Part shown: one piece after another, positions 1 through 11,800 of the stretch | How the letters are laid out: each line of letters opens with the position of its first letter | Position numbering within the stretch: position 1 is the first letter of the stretch | DNA from: Ottelia alismoides | Lineage: Eukaryota; Streptophyta; Magnoliopsida; Alismatales; Hydrocharitaceae | Assembly: GCA_037367405.1 (NCBI GenBank) | Contig: JAZKJV010010752.1 | Location: 1 to 64,000 of the forward strand | Length of the DNA stretch: 64,000 nt | Direction: 5' to 3' | Notes under the pieces: generated by a model | Databases searched by the model: none | Seen by the model: the letters and a program-made list of their open reading frames with translations, nothing else | Told to the model about the DNA's origin: nothing | Program-made: the position numbers and the translations under genes

Positions 1-1869
1 AACAAAATCCAAAGATAATAGGTGAAAGATGCAAATATAATAAAGAGGAATCATCCCAAAGGTATTGATATATGCTGAATTATACATATATTTTAAAAAA
101 ATAAATGAAATTTTCTGCCATTTATTTAATTAGAAGTTATCTAATAAATAATTTAAAAAGTTCAACGTCTAAAGAAATAAAGATGCAGTTTTTTATTGTT
201 ATTAACCAATAGAACTCTTGTATAGGATTTTAACATGAAATGTTCGAATGATTTGATTTGTCATTTTAACAAATTGTGTTAGAGTAAAAAATTTTAAATA
301 TGTAAAATAATGGATTGGACCGAACCATTGGCAAAAGTATATACGGGCATCCATACATTGTATATACGTGTGATTTTTTTAAATGTCATGTGTCATTTAA
401 TATATTCGTATGTGATACCATGGATTACATTTTAAAAAAATGTGAAAGAGATGAAATATTAAAATTGATAACTATTTTTCTTATTCCATTCTACTTATTT
501 CGTCCGTGATCACTTTACTCGTTTTTTTTATTATTGTTTTAACATACAAAAATATATTAATTAGAAAGGATAAGAAAGATGAATTTAGGACTAATATTTT
601 AAAAACACAACATCCATTTTAACATATATTCCTTTCTTCAAATCTAAAATACTAATCAAATTATAGTATGAATGTCAAGCGATGTGAACATGAGAATATG
701 CTATTTTAAGAGAATATATAAGTATCAAAAAACTAATATGTTATGAAATGTATTGAAATATATGAGCATCAATGCAAATATTTAATAAATTAGATTTAAA
801 AATAGATTTCACTAAAATTGAATAGGATGTGATTAAGCCAAAATCTAATCTATTCAATTTCATGTGAACCCATGTTTATTGGAATTCACATGAACATTGC
901 ATGTTATTAGTGATCGGTGATTAGAAGGTGGTGGAATTTATAAATAATTACTCTCCTTAAATGGTGAAATGTGGTGGCCATCGGGAGCTCCTCTCATAGG
1001 GTCATGATCTCACTTCCTCAACTTATCATCTTTAATTGTAGTATTTCATACATACACATGCAGATACACACGCACACATAGTGATAGTTCTTTGAGTTCA
1101 CTTTTTATGCTATATTGAGCATGCATACTTAAAATATCAGAAACGTGTGGTTTGATTAAATATCCAATATTATTTAACCTTATCAATTAATTATTATTGT
1201 TGTTACAACGTATCTACAAAGTACTTATAAAAAATAGAGTAATTTACATTACAAATGAAGTGTAGGAAGAGTTGTTTTTGAATATTTATTTTTTATGTTT
1301 TCAAAAATAGTAGTTATAGATAGAAAATATAATTTACATTTTTCAAATATTGGTACATCGATATAAAATCACTAAAAATATTAAAAAATTCTAAATAATT
1401 AATTATTGAGTAAAACATGAATTTAAATAGCAAATGAATAATATAAAGTGGATATTTAAGAAGACCTTAACAATACTTTTCCTAAATAATAAATCTAAAA
1501 GATTGAAACAATAAACTAAAACTTTTTTAAAAAAAGATAAGTGAATAAAACATCTTTAGAATAAATTAATCAAGATTCAAACGTAGCAACTTTATATAAT
1601 ACATTTGTTAATTGATGGTTCTAACATTAAGCAACTTATATATATCGTAATATGTAACCATCGCTAAATTAAAAAGACAATATGTGTATGTATATATATA
1701 TATATATTTAAGAATTAGTAATTAAAGAATTGCTGTTTATATGGATTTTTTATGAATTTATTTTATTTTTTATGGATGTTAAATGCTAATATATAATTGT
1801 CAATTTTTATTTATTTAAAAAAAAATGAACTTATGGATATAATTTTAAATAAGAATAAACTATAAATAA
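1..1869. other. AT-rich intergenic DNA, no gene recognised
   Basis: Uniformly AT-rich sequence with many stops in all frames. The short open frames here have no recognisable domain. It includes a (TA)n microsatellite near 1690-1708. I see no transposon end, RNA gene or promoter that I can support. Confidence 0.6.
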
Positions 1870-1960
1870 ATGTATATAATATCAATGAATAGCAGGGACG
1901 TGTCAGAAAAAAATCCACAATATACATATTCTATTTATAGAAAGAAAGAGAAAGAGGAGG

Positions 1961-2093
1961 GGACGGATGAGAGAGAGAGAGAGAGAGGAAGGGAGAGAGT
2001 GAGTAGTGGCGGTTTAATTGAAAGGCAAACAGGACGGATGAGAGAGAGAGAGAGAGGTGGGGGTTTAAATGGAAGGCAATCAGGAAGACGGGC
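1961..2093 (+). repeat. GA-rich tandem duplication, about 71 bp per unit
   Basis: The string GGACGGATGAGAGAGAGA occurs at 1961 and again at 2032. Each copy is followed by a GA microsatellite, then a GGTTTAA..GGAAGGCAA..CAGG-type tail. The two units are about 71 and 62 bp and differ by small changes. The open frames across this stretch are low complexity (Arg/Glu-rich on plus, Ser/Leu-rich on minus) and are not treated as genes. Confidence 0.75.
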
Positions 2094-2144
2094 AAGACTT
2101 TGCAACCGGGAGAAAGGGAAAGATTTGAGGACGCCACGTGTCAA

Positions 2145-2168
2145 AAAGCTGGGTGAAAACCCAGCTTT
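2145..2168. other. Perfect 10-bp stem with GAAA loop
   Basis: AAAGCTGGGT, then GAAA, then ACCCAGCTTT form an uninterrupted 10-bp stem with a GNRA-type tetraloop if transcribed on the plus strand. It lies just downstream of a CCACGTGT G-box-like motif. There is no gene context, so a function cannot be assigned. Confidence 0.5.
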
Positions 2169-2285
2169 AAATAGGTATATAGATATAGATTGTGCAGCCT
2201 TAAGGTTTTAAATGTCGCATTCAGGCATCATTTCGGTGATCAAAATTTCAATTGAATTTCAATTATTTTGGTATTTTTTTAAAAA

Positions 2286-2635
2286 TTTAATGGGCTGCCC
2301 CCGTGTCGTTTTCAGTATTTTTTATTTTTTTGAAAAATATCGTCATGTATATTCATCCATATATCCCTCCTATATGACATTCGAATTTCGTCAAAAACAG
2401 AAACTCCTACGGCCTCCATCGAGACAATCATTTTTTAACGGTAATAGGATTTTTTAAATCGACACCATCTCGATGGAGGCCGTAGGAGTCTCTGTTTCTG
2501 ACGAAATTCGAATGGCATATAGGAGGGATATAGGGATGAATATAAATGGCAATATTTTTCAAAAAAACATAAAAATGCTGAAAACGACGCGGGGGCAGCT
2601 ATTGTTGGTTGCCCCAAGGGAGCAGCCCCATTAAA
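2286..2635. mobile_element. Foldback (MITE-like) element, long inverted repeats
   Basis: Left arm 2286-2424 and right arm 2468-2635 are inverted copies around a loop of about 43 bp. Both outer ends carry TTTAATGGG(G)CTGC and both inner ends carry CTCCATCGAGA. The right arm holds about 25-30 extra bases (containing GCCCCAAGGGAGCAG) that the left arm lacks. There is no coding capacity. A TTAA lies at each edge and may be a target duplication or part of the repeat. The superfamily is not clear from sequence alone. Confidence 0.65.
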
Positions 2636-2911
2636 CTCTTTTTTGTATTAGGGCTCTAAATTTCGATCATTTCGATTATTTTGATCGAATTTCCATTTCG
2701 ACAAGATATCGAAATTCTACCGAAATTCAACTAAATTTCGCCCAATTTTTGAGGCTTATAACAACGGCGCATATCTATGTAATTTCTTTATTACTGTTGT
2801 ATGTATATACCATTCCATGGTGGGGACTTCAGTTACGCATAATGTTGATGGGGATTCGCCTTTACTTGTACTGCATCATCGGAACAAAGATAGGATATAT
2901 CCCATAATTGA

Positions 2912-4222
2912 AAATAATAGGGATTTTTACCCGGCAGACCATGTAATCTTTTGCAATTACCGCTACGACCTCTGAAACATCCTAATTCCTCCCTCGACCC
3001 CGTAATCTTGCTAACCCCACAAATCCTGTGGTTAACTCCCATCCATTTGCCCCGTTAAAAGTGACCGGATTCCGTTATATTCTTATTTTATATTAGAGAT
3101 TTTTGCACCTAACCCCCTCCACTCGCAACCCGTGCCCAGGCCGCTCCAGCCCCCCGGCCTCGCCTCCCCTGCTCGAAGCACTCCCCACTGCCCGAAGCCC
3201 CGGCCTCTGCCCCGGATGCTGCCGGAAGCCTCCCCGCACAGAAGCCCTCCCCCCTGCTGGAAGCCCCCCCCCAACCCCCTGCAGCTGCTCGAGACCCTCC
3301 CTCGCCGCCCTGATGCCGGTGAAAGCCCCCCCGCGTGACGCCCCTCGCTCGCAGGCCCGACCCTACCTCCCATGTGCGTCCCCCCCCCCCCCCCCCGTGA
3401 CGCCTCCTGTCACCTCCCCTGCACCCGGCTCCCCCTTCTCGAAGCCCCCTGCTGCTCTCCCCTCTCCCACGTCGCTCAACTCCCCCCCGCCCTCCCCCAT
3501 CCTCGAATCCCCCCCCCCAGGTCGAGTCCCCTCCGACCGCCTCCAGCCCAGCGCCAACCCCCATCACCGTCCTGCGAAACCCCCCCCCCCCCAACCGTCT
3601 CCGTTGCAAGGTCCCCCCCATCCCCCTCCCGGATCCCCGCCTAGCCGACTCCTTCTATCGCAAGCTTCCGCTGCAGCCCCCCCTCTCCCCCCCCCCCCCC
3701 TCCGAGTCCCCGTCCACGCCGACTTCCCAAGATCGGAATAGCCCCCTCCCTCCGACCCCGTCCCTCCCGTCGCACAAGCCCCCCCTCCCCCTTGGTCCCC
3801 ATCCCGCCCGTCGCCTCCCCCCTGCAAGTACCCGCCGCCTCCCCCTGACAAGCCTCGCAGATGATGCTGCTACCTGGGGCCACCCCGGTTCCCCCCCCCC
3901 CCCCCCCGACCCGGTTGCTGGAGCCCCCCTGCTCCCCCCGGTCCCCGGTCGCATGAGCCCCCCGGCTTCCCCTATTGCAGGATTATTTTTTCCTATTTTT
4001 TTAAATTTTTGGTAATCCTAACCGTTCAATGGTAAATGGGTTGGGTTAACTCAAGATTAACCCAAGTAACTGACTCAAATATAGTTAAAATTGACGGTAG
4101 GGTTTGTTCGGTAAGACGGAGCAAGTTTATGAGGTCGAGGAAGGAATTAGGATGTTTCAGAGGTCGTAGCGGTAATTGCAAAAGATTACAGGGTCTGCCG
4201 GATAAAAATCCCAAAATAATAA
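2912..4222. mobile_element. Non-autonomous inverted-repeat element with C-rich core
   Basis: The stretch from about 2912 to 3020 (CCGGCAGACCATGTAATC, CGACCTCTGAAACATCC and so on) returns in reverse complement at about 4120-4222, nearly base for base. Weaker inverted similarity extends inward to about 3075 and from about 4010. The arms flank a core of about 900 bp that is strikingly C-rich on the plus strand. No transposase is present, so this looks like a non-autonomous DNA transposon or foldback element. I could not define a target-site duplication, so the outer limits are approximate. Confidence 0.55.
3105..3966 (+). repeat. C-rich degenerate minisatellite
   Basis: The plus strand is dominated by C with several homopolymer runs of 9 or more C (for example near 3380, 3670 and 3893). 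A loose recurring unit of the form GAAGCC followed by a C run appears throughout. Open frames here encode Pro/Ser-rich (plus) or Gly/Arg-rich (minus) low-complexity peptides only because stops are rare in such composition. I do not call them genes. The minus strand has many runs of three or more G, so G-quadruplex formation is possible. Homopolymer lengths may be unreliable. Confidence 0.7.
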
Positions 4223-4412
4223 GATCTTATTTCGATTGTATATTTGATCCCAATAATCTTAAGCTTGAGTAGCCGTGTTGCTTGGCACTTTTCACTGCAA
4301 CTATATGTCAGCTATAGAACTGGGAATTAGCGGTGGACAAAAGCTACCCACTACTATCAGAATATGTACTCCCAAAATCGGGTTTAATAATGTCAAGAAA
4401 ATCCAGTTGGAT

Positions 4413-4712
4413 TACAACAACAACAATGTTTTTTCTCACATTAAGTAGGAGCAGCTATATGGATTTTCTACCTCTGTTCAGATCTATATTGGGCCAATCT
4501 CAGGCTTAACTCCAAAAAACTAATATCCCATCGTATAGTCTCATTCCAACACTTCTTTAGCCTTCCCTGCCCTTTCTTAGCTGGTTCAACATCTCAAAAC
4601 CCGCATCTCCTAAGTGGTACATCAGCTGACCTTATTTGCACATGATCAAACCACCTTAAACGATTTTCTCGCATCTTATTCTCAATCAGAGTTACGACTT
4701 TCCTTCTGATTG
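4413..4712 (-). pseudogene. RTE-type LINE 3' end (RT C-terminal remnant and tail)
   Basis: Read on the minus strand from about 4705, the sequence encodes an ENKMRENRLRWFDHVQ-like segment. This matches the conserved C-terminal stretch seen after the reverse transcriptase of plant RTE-clade LINEs (usual core LRWFGHVQRRP). A stop follows about 20 residues later. The stretch then runs through a short 3' UTR to a (TTG)n tail, seen on the plus strand as CAACAACAACAA at about 4415-4426, which is how RTE elements end. Only the last 300 bp or so are present, consistent with 5' truncation on insertion. It abuts the Athila-1 RT remnant directly. Confidence 0.75.
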
Positions 4713-4719
4713 CAACATT

Positions 4720-5516
4720 CCGGAAAAGTGCCACTTCATAGTCACTGAAGGGATTATGCTAGGTCATGTCATTTCCAAGCGTGGCATGGAAATCGACCCA
4801 GCAAAGTGGATGTGATCGCCAGTCTAGAGTCACCTCATAATGTCAGAAATGTTAGGTCATTCTTCGGGCATGTGGGTTTTTACAGAAGATTCATCAGAGA
4901 TTTCAGTTGCATCTCCCAACCTCTAACTGAATTATTGTGCAAGAAGATCGAGTTTAATATTGATCAGTAGGTTTTCCTTTCTTTCAATTATCTAAAGGAG
5001 CTAATCACTCAACCTCTAGTCCTACATATGTCGGATTAATCTCTACCCTTTGAGATCATGGTGGATGCGTCAGATTTTGTAGTTGGGGATGTGTTAGGAC
5101 AGTGAAAAGACAAAGTGCCTTATGCCATTCACTATGCCAACAAGAAAATGGATGAAGCTCAGTGAAATTACATTGTTACAAGAAAGAGCTGCTGACCATG
5201 GTTTTTGCCCTTGAGAAGTTTGGATCCTATCTTCTTGGATCTAAAGTCACCTTCTATACTGACCGGTCTGCTATCAGGTACTTACAACAGAAGAAGGATG
5301 CAAAATCCAAATTAATCAGATGGATCCTTCTCCTCTAGGAGTTTGATTTGGAAGTCAAAGATAAACCTAGAGTTCAAAATGTGGCAGTAGATCACCTCTC
5401 CAGAATTGAGCATCATGAATTTACACCGAGCAGTGCACCCATTTCAGACATCTTTCCTCACGAGTCGATTCTCACTGCGGATTATCTCCCTTAGTATGCA
5501 GATATTGTGAATTACT
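4720..5516 (+). pseudogene. Athila-1 pol: reverse transcriptase end and RNase H remnant
   Basis: Conceptual translation gives Ty3/gypsy Athila-type motifs in order: EKCHF..EGI.LGHVISK (RT thumb), RSFFGHVGFYRRFIRDFS (RT/RNase H connection), then RNase H with [33 protein letters not shown] and finally a VADHLSRIE-like linker followed by YADIVNYF. The acidic residues of RNase H (D of VDASD, E of KELL, D of YTDRS) are visible. Several in-frame stops and a frame change show the gene is dead. The palm domain lies upstream in a normal element and is missing here, replaced by the LINE fragment. The reading frame is lost at about 5516, where a minus-strand LTR piece begins. Confidence 0.85.
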
Positions 5517-6855
5517 TCACCTTGGATCGGATGCGCCGTGATGGCCTCGACGAGGGCCGACTCGCTGTCACCAGACAGCTTGGAGGCTAGGCACCCTTCT
5601 TCGATAAGATTTCTCTATGAGATCGGGCTCCTCTCTACCAAAAATTGATCAAAGGCAAAGAAGGGAGGAGGAGCCCTATAAAAAGAGAAGAAAAATAAGA
5701 AAGGAAAGAATGGACAAATAAAGAATGTTTTATTGGTTAATTAAATAACTAATTAATTAATTAAAATAAATTTCAGAATTAAATAAAATAAATAAAATAA
5801 TTAATTTACAAAAATTAATTAGACACCTCAATGGTGATTATTTAAGGTATAGAATCATATCTTCATATACAAGGTATGTTTTCAAATCCAATAAATGAAT
5901 AAATTAAATAATTAAATAATTAAATAATTAAATAATTAAATCCAAATTTTATAATTTAATTAATTAATTAATGTTAGATATTTACTTTTTTATTGATTTT
6001 TATGTAAGAAAATTAGTTGTATACAAGTATTATATACATATAGTACAATATACGTATGTACAAATATGGAAATTATTTTTAAATATTTTTTTTATTTTAT
6101 TATTTGTATTTTTATTTTTAATAATGAAGATAATATTTAAAATTATGTACTTTATGTATAAAAAAGTAAATATGAATAAATATATACAACAAGTAAGTGG
6201 TAAAACTACACTAACCACCCCAGAAAATCAATTTTTCAACCATAACTCCAAAAATTATGAAACCTGACATTTGGAAGATAATTTAATTTAGAGTAAAATG
6301 AAAGTGAATTTGATCCGTTTTGAGCTCGAATGGAGTCAGAATTAGTATTTCAATTATCGCTTTACGACTTTTTCTCAGTGTGATTATTTGTAATCTGTAC
6401 ATTATTTTATTTTACAATTATTTTTATTATTTACAAAATATTTTTATTTACAACTTTTATTTACAAGAATATTTAATTTGAAGTCAATTTATGTATAAAT
6501 AAAATAGTACAAGTTTTATACAAATATATAGGGAAAAATTTACAAATTATTTTTGAATTTTTGAATTAAAGACCCTATCTCCCCCTACTTTATTCCTGAT
6601 CGATCACATCAAGTCTTGATCTTCTCTCGGGGTTCAGATCAGTCTGCATTTATTTCATAAATATATCCTTTATTTTTCTTTTCTTTTTCCTTTCTTCTTT
6701 ATTCTTTTATTTTGAATATAAAAAGTGATAAAATGCATATTTAACAAATGCATGCAAAATGATAATTTCATGGAATTAGTGAGTATTTGCAGATGTTTGG
6801 ATAAGGAAATGAAGCTAAAATAAAAGAATAAAGACGATGAATCGTGGATTCATCA
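5517..6855 (-). repeat. Truncated Athila-family LTR, minus orientation, inside Athila-1 pol
   Basis: The right edge ends in GTGGATTCATCA, the reverse complement of the LTR start TGATGAATCCAC found at 8852. Reading leftward from 6855, the order of landmarks follows that LTR: AAAGACGATG start block, an AGGAATAAAGTAGGGGGAG block (near 6575-6600), a GGAGTTATGGTTGAAA block near 6240, a long AT-rich tract, and a GGTGACAG..CTCGTCGAGG block near 5545-5575. The second half of the LTR is absent, so it is a truncated copy of about 1.3 kb rather than a full solo LTR. The left boundary is approximate. Confidence 0.7.
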
Positions 6856-7580
6856 GGTAGCGACTTCATAAATAAAGAGATCAAGAAATTAAGGAAGGAG
6901 TATGGCATCGAGCACCGAGTCGCTTCTTCTTATCATTCTCAAACCAATGGTATGGCATAACTATCAAACAGAGAAATCAAGACAGTTATGCAGAAGTATG
7001 TGAGACCGGACAGAAAGAACTGGTCCCAACTCTTGGACTCCGTCCATTGGGCATATAGGATTGTCTGCAATTCTCCATTGGGCATGTTGTCTTATCATCT
7101 TGTATATGGAAAATGGTGCCACCTGCCCATTGAACTAATTCATAAGTCACTATGGGCATTGAAACGTTGCAACTTGGACTCACAAAAAGGTGGTAAATAA
7201 AGAAAAGTGGATCTGAACAGACTCTGGAATCTCGAGACTATGTGTATGATAACAGATTGATGTATAAGGAGAAGGTTAAATGTTGGCGTGCTCGGTACAT
7301 CAGACGAAAGACTTTTGAGATTGGACAGAAAGTATAGTTATTTGATGTAAAATTAAATATATTCCCGGACAAATTGAAGAGTAAATGGATAGGTCCATTC
7401 AAATTGAAAGAAGTGTGTGACAACGGAAGCATTGTGATGCCAGAGTTATCATCTGATACACAATCGTATGTCGTTAATGGTCAGTTATTGAAGTCATACC
7501 TTGAGCATGACATTTTCCTGGCTACATACATTCGTAGTATTATAGTTCTGATTGCATTTATAATCAGATAGCGACAGTCC
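6856..7580 (+). pseudogene. Athila-1 pol: integrase core and C-terminal remnant
   Basis: Resuming right after the LTR fragment, the translation reads SGSDFINKEIKKLRKEYGIE, then YHSQTNGMA, NREIKTVMQKYV, HWAYRIVCNSPLGM, YHLVYGKWCHLPIEL, HKSLWALKRCNLD and KSKWIGPFKLKEV, VNGQLLKSYLEHD. This is the Athila-clade integrase catalytic domain and C-terminus. The usual catalytic glutamate codon after NG.A is a TAA stop at 6958-6960, and the IN N-terminal zinc-finger part is missing. It is the downstream half of the same pol as the fragment at 4720-5516, split by the inserted LTR. Non-functional. Confidence 0.85.
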
Positions 7581-7699
7581 TCTGACTTGTCGTGAGTCTG
7601 AAGGGGAAATATGACATTCAAAATCAATGACCACAGATGTCACCAATTGCAACTTATTTCCATATTGTATCCCAAGAAGAGAAAAAGCATAATAGAAAT

Positions 7700-8851
7700 A
7701 TCCGCGAACATCAACTATTGTAATTACGGATATTGGTTCTTATACAGAACCATGCATCTCGTGCCGACCTTTCTATCTTTTTAATTGATTCTGGAGCGAT
7801 GAATGAACTTTGAATTTCTAACTTCAGTAGATAGAGGTGCAGATGCCCTAGATCATCCTTGTCACATTATGGGTCATGTGGCTAATTGATCATCATAAGA
7901 CTAATAGTCAGATAGCTACCAATGTTGATTGGTGGACATGAGACGATAGCAGACTGTCTGCTACTACAGCTCAATAAGTTTGACCTAACTTTGGGTATGA
8001 ATTGAATGTCAGCTCATCATGCCATGGGTAATTATTTCATGAAGACGATTGTCTTCAGTATTCCAGACTTACCCGAGTTTACCTATAAGGGTACATTGCA
8101 TGACTCCAAAATGGAGTATATCTCAGTATTGAGAACTCAAAGACTTGTTGATTAGGGATGCGATTCATATCTAGCAATTGTCCGAGAGACGTCTAGTAGA
8201 GAGCCGATGACTCAGGACATCAGTTTAGTGTTGAATTAGTCCAATGTGTTTCCTGATGATTTGCCAGGTATACCACTAGAGAGAGAGAGAGATTGAGTTC
8301 GAAATCACATTACTACCAGATAGACAACCAGTCTCGATTACTATGTATCTCATGTCACTGGTTGAGTTGAGAAAGTTAAAGATGCAGTTGCATGAGTCAC
8401 TTAACTTAGGTTTCATAAGACCGAATACTTCACCTTTGGGTGCTCAAGTTCTTCCGTCAGAAAGAAGGACAGATCGATGAGATTATGCATAGATTACAGA
8501 CAACTGAATAAGAAACCGGCTAGAACCGTTATCTTCTGTCATGTGTTGATGACTTGTTCGATAAGCTAGGGATCTTCGATGTTTCAAAAAAAATCAATCG
8601 CTGATCTGACTACCATCAACTGAGGATTATGGAGTCGAATATTCCGAAAACGTCATTCAAGACTCGATATGGACATTATGAGTTAGTTGCGATGCCGTTT
8701 GGGCGCACGCATGCCATGCAACATACATGAGCATGATAAACATGATTTTCCGACCATACTTGGACAAGTTTGTAGTTGTGATTATCAATGATGTTCTGGA
8801 GCGAACGCCGAATGAGATCATGCAAATGATTTGAAGATAGTGCTAGATACA
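7700..8851 (+). pseudogene. Chromovirus (Ty3/gypsy) pol: protease and RT N-terminal remnant
   Basis: Broken frames encode chromovirus landmarks in order: FLIDSGA (protease active-site motif, about 7775-7800), a GMDWLS-like remnant with CH followed by VFSIPDLPEFTYKGT, then [83 protein letters not shown] and AMPFG, PYLDKFVVVIIND. The RT palm is thus recognisable but carries many stops. The sequence breaks at 8851 in the middle of the RT where an LTR inserted. The junction with Athila-1 lies between about 7580 and 7700; no 5' LTR or gag of this element is present. Tekay/Del-like by motif wording. Confidence 0.85.
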
Positions 8852-11800
8852 TGATGAATCCACATTTCATCATCTTTATTCTATCATTTTGGCACCTAAA
8901 ACCCTAGCAAATGCCTGTAAATAGCATTAAAATCACCATCTTAGCATCCATGCATGTGCATTGTAGTAGTGTATAAAATACTGTAATTAAGGCCAAAATT
9001 ATAGAATAAATAAAGAAAAGAAAAAGAATAAAATATTGTAAATATTTTATGACCCGAAACCCCGAGACCTAGGCATCTTGATGAATAGGTCGACAAGGAA
9101 TAAAGTAGGGGGAGATAAGGTCAAAAACACAGTCCAAATACCTATACATTCTATTCATTTCTTATTCATTTTGGGACCTATTTTTGGTTCCACTTTTTAT
9201 ACATCAAATAAAGAAACTTTGTACATGAAAGTTGTATATAATTTAATAAAGAAAAATACAAAATTGATTTTACAGAAAAATAATGTACAAATAAAAAGTT
9301 ATGGTCTGAATAAAAATCCAGAATGCCAACTTCCCAGACCCGTATCTCACAAATAAAAACTCCAAATGCAGCGTATTCACCTTTAATTGTATATAGAAGA
9401 AAATAAGCTATTTAATGGCGGTGGTTTCGCATTTGGCGGAGCTACGGTTTGAAAGTTGACTTTTGGACCCCTATTGTATACTTGTACATATTAAAATATT
9501 CAATTTATTAATTATTTATTATTCATTCATTTTTATATTTTTATAATGTTGTGAATATTACTTATAATAAGTATGTACATTAAAAGAAGAATAAAAACAT
9601 AATTAAAATACAAATAAAAATACTTGTATATATTCAATACATAGATACATAACCTGTACATATACCTATACAAAACATACTTGTATTTTATATACAAATT
9701 ACATCAGAAAAATAAAATAAAAATATATATGTGTATATAAAAGTATTTTATAATTTAATAAAATCATAAATAAAAATAATAACATTAAAAATACCTAAAT
9801 AAAAATAGAATACTTAAATATATAGATATATATACTATAAAGGGCATAAATGGTAACTTGTAAAAATATACCTCATAAAAATAATTAAAAATCGGAATTA
9901 AATATTTTATAAAATAATAAACATTTTTATTAATTAACCTAAAATTAAATAAATCATTTTCGATTTTTAATTGATTTTTTTTATCATTTTTAGGGGGGTT
10001 TTCCTGGTTGGTCCACGTGGACCAACCAGGGGGCAGTCTTCGTTGACCAAGGTCAACTGCCTGCCCTCCATCCCTGTAGCCTGTCAGACCTCGTTTTTTG
10101 CCCGCGTTTGCGGATTTATCGAGGCCGCCTCTTGCACGATCTCGCGAAAGTTTCTTCTGCGATAATCTTCCCTGTAGATCCACCTAGCCCGCCGACCTAT
10201 CAGATCTTCCCAGATCTTTGTGGTCCGCCCGTGATCGAGCCTCGAACGTCGCCCCTCAACCATTCTTCAAAACCAAACCCCCCTTCTTCCTTTTCCCCTT
10301 GGACCGCATTCAGGCCTTGGTTGAGACATCCGAGGGTTAGCCAGGGATCCCCGGTGACAGGGGGTTGATCCCCGACCTCGTCGAGGTGCAGCGGAGGGCC
10401 GAGGCGCGTCCCAGCCATCTCTGGCGGCTGCGCCGCTGTGAGGTATTAAACCTCGCCAATCTGGGCTCGAGGTACGTTTTCTTCTCTTTTTCTGTTGGTT
10501 ACTTAGTTTCTGGTAGGCGTAGAATTAGATCCCCACCATTATCTTCATCCTTCATCCATCTGTTCCCGTCATTCGACCCCTCACCGGAGCGAGCTCCGGT
10601 GAGCCTCCATTCCGTCATTTCCTCCGCTTTTCGCCCTCTGGGTGGTTGCGGCACTTTGCCCGCAACCCCCGTAACCATTTTTGTTGCAGGACGGTGAACG
10701 TTAAATCTCCTGGAGTCATTTTGCCCCTTCGTCGGAGACACTTTGAGGCACTTCGCTCCGCCACCTTCGTGGTCGCGCTACGACGCTCCTCCGGCGGATC
10801 TGAGACTACCAGCACATAGAGGTTCCTTGCAGAAAGCGCCACAGCCATTTTTGGGAGCTTCAAGATCGGTGGAAGTCGTAGGTTGAGCTCGTAGAAGATC
10901 GCCGAACCGGACCTTCTTCCCGGTTCCTCCTCCCACCTCTGCTGCCGTTGGATAAAGGCCGGCGCTCCAGGCGTACAGTTGCCGTAGGATCTTCCTCGCC
11001 TGCAGCCGTCGATCGCCCCCAGCTGATCTGATCGTGGCCGTTGGCAGCGAACGGGTACAGGACGACCTCGCGCGGACACGTGGCATAAGTAAAGGGTCGT
11101 CAACCGTCGGATCGCGCCCATTGACTGGGTATTTTGCATAACTTTCCCAGCGAGTTTTGTATTTAATATTTGGCACATAATCCTTCATCTGCTGTTATTT
11201 AATTTGTGTATTATTTGCGAACCAACCCCCGAGCTTTCACGTATTTACAGATAGGTCCTAGGCCACGTCACCTCACGTGCCCGTACGCGTGAGGAGCGTG
11301 GCCGTTTTGCAGATAGGCCCTCGGGAATTTTTGTATTAGTCAGCAGTCCAAGAATATTTAGATCACGTGTAATCTTTCTGGCCATTTTGCATCTACGCCC
11401 TCATCTTTTGTTGTATTACATCCGTGCACCTCCCAGGCGCGCGTGTAACTCACGTGAGCCTGGTAGTTTTTGCAAGAGAACCCTTGCGACTTTGGTTATT
11501 TGTTTTGGGCCCCGAAATTAGTTGATGCAGTGTATATTTTTGTGGAAAATTGCATGTATGCCCCTGGATATATTACATATTGCACATATACCCCTGCCAG
11601 GACTGTTTAATGTTTGGATGTTTGCTCTAATTATTAGACCTATCATTTTAAGTCCAAAAATTTCACAAAAATAGACTTAAGCCCCTGGACATGTGTACTT
11701 TGACGCCACATTTTAGTTTTTGACTTTATCTTATTTTATATTTATTAAAAATCAAAAACTTGCTTTTTGTGCACTGTCCAGTTTAGAAAATACCAAAAAA

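Noticed and set aside
3103..3741. 212-codon Pro/Ser-rich open frame as a host gene
   Set aside because: It is open because the strand is almost free of A/T. Equally long frames exist on the opposite strand. There is no domain, signal or splice evidence.
4720..7580. Endogenous pararetrovirus as the source of the RT/RNase H/integrase
   Set aside because: Integrase is present and the RT/RNase H motif wording is Athila-clade Ty3/gypsy; plant pararetroviruses lack integrase.
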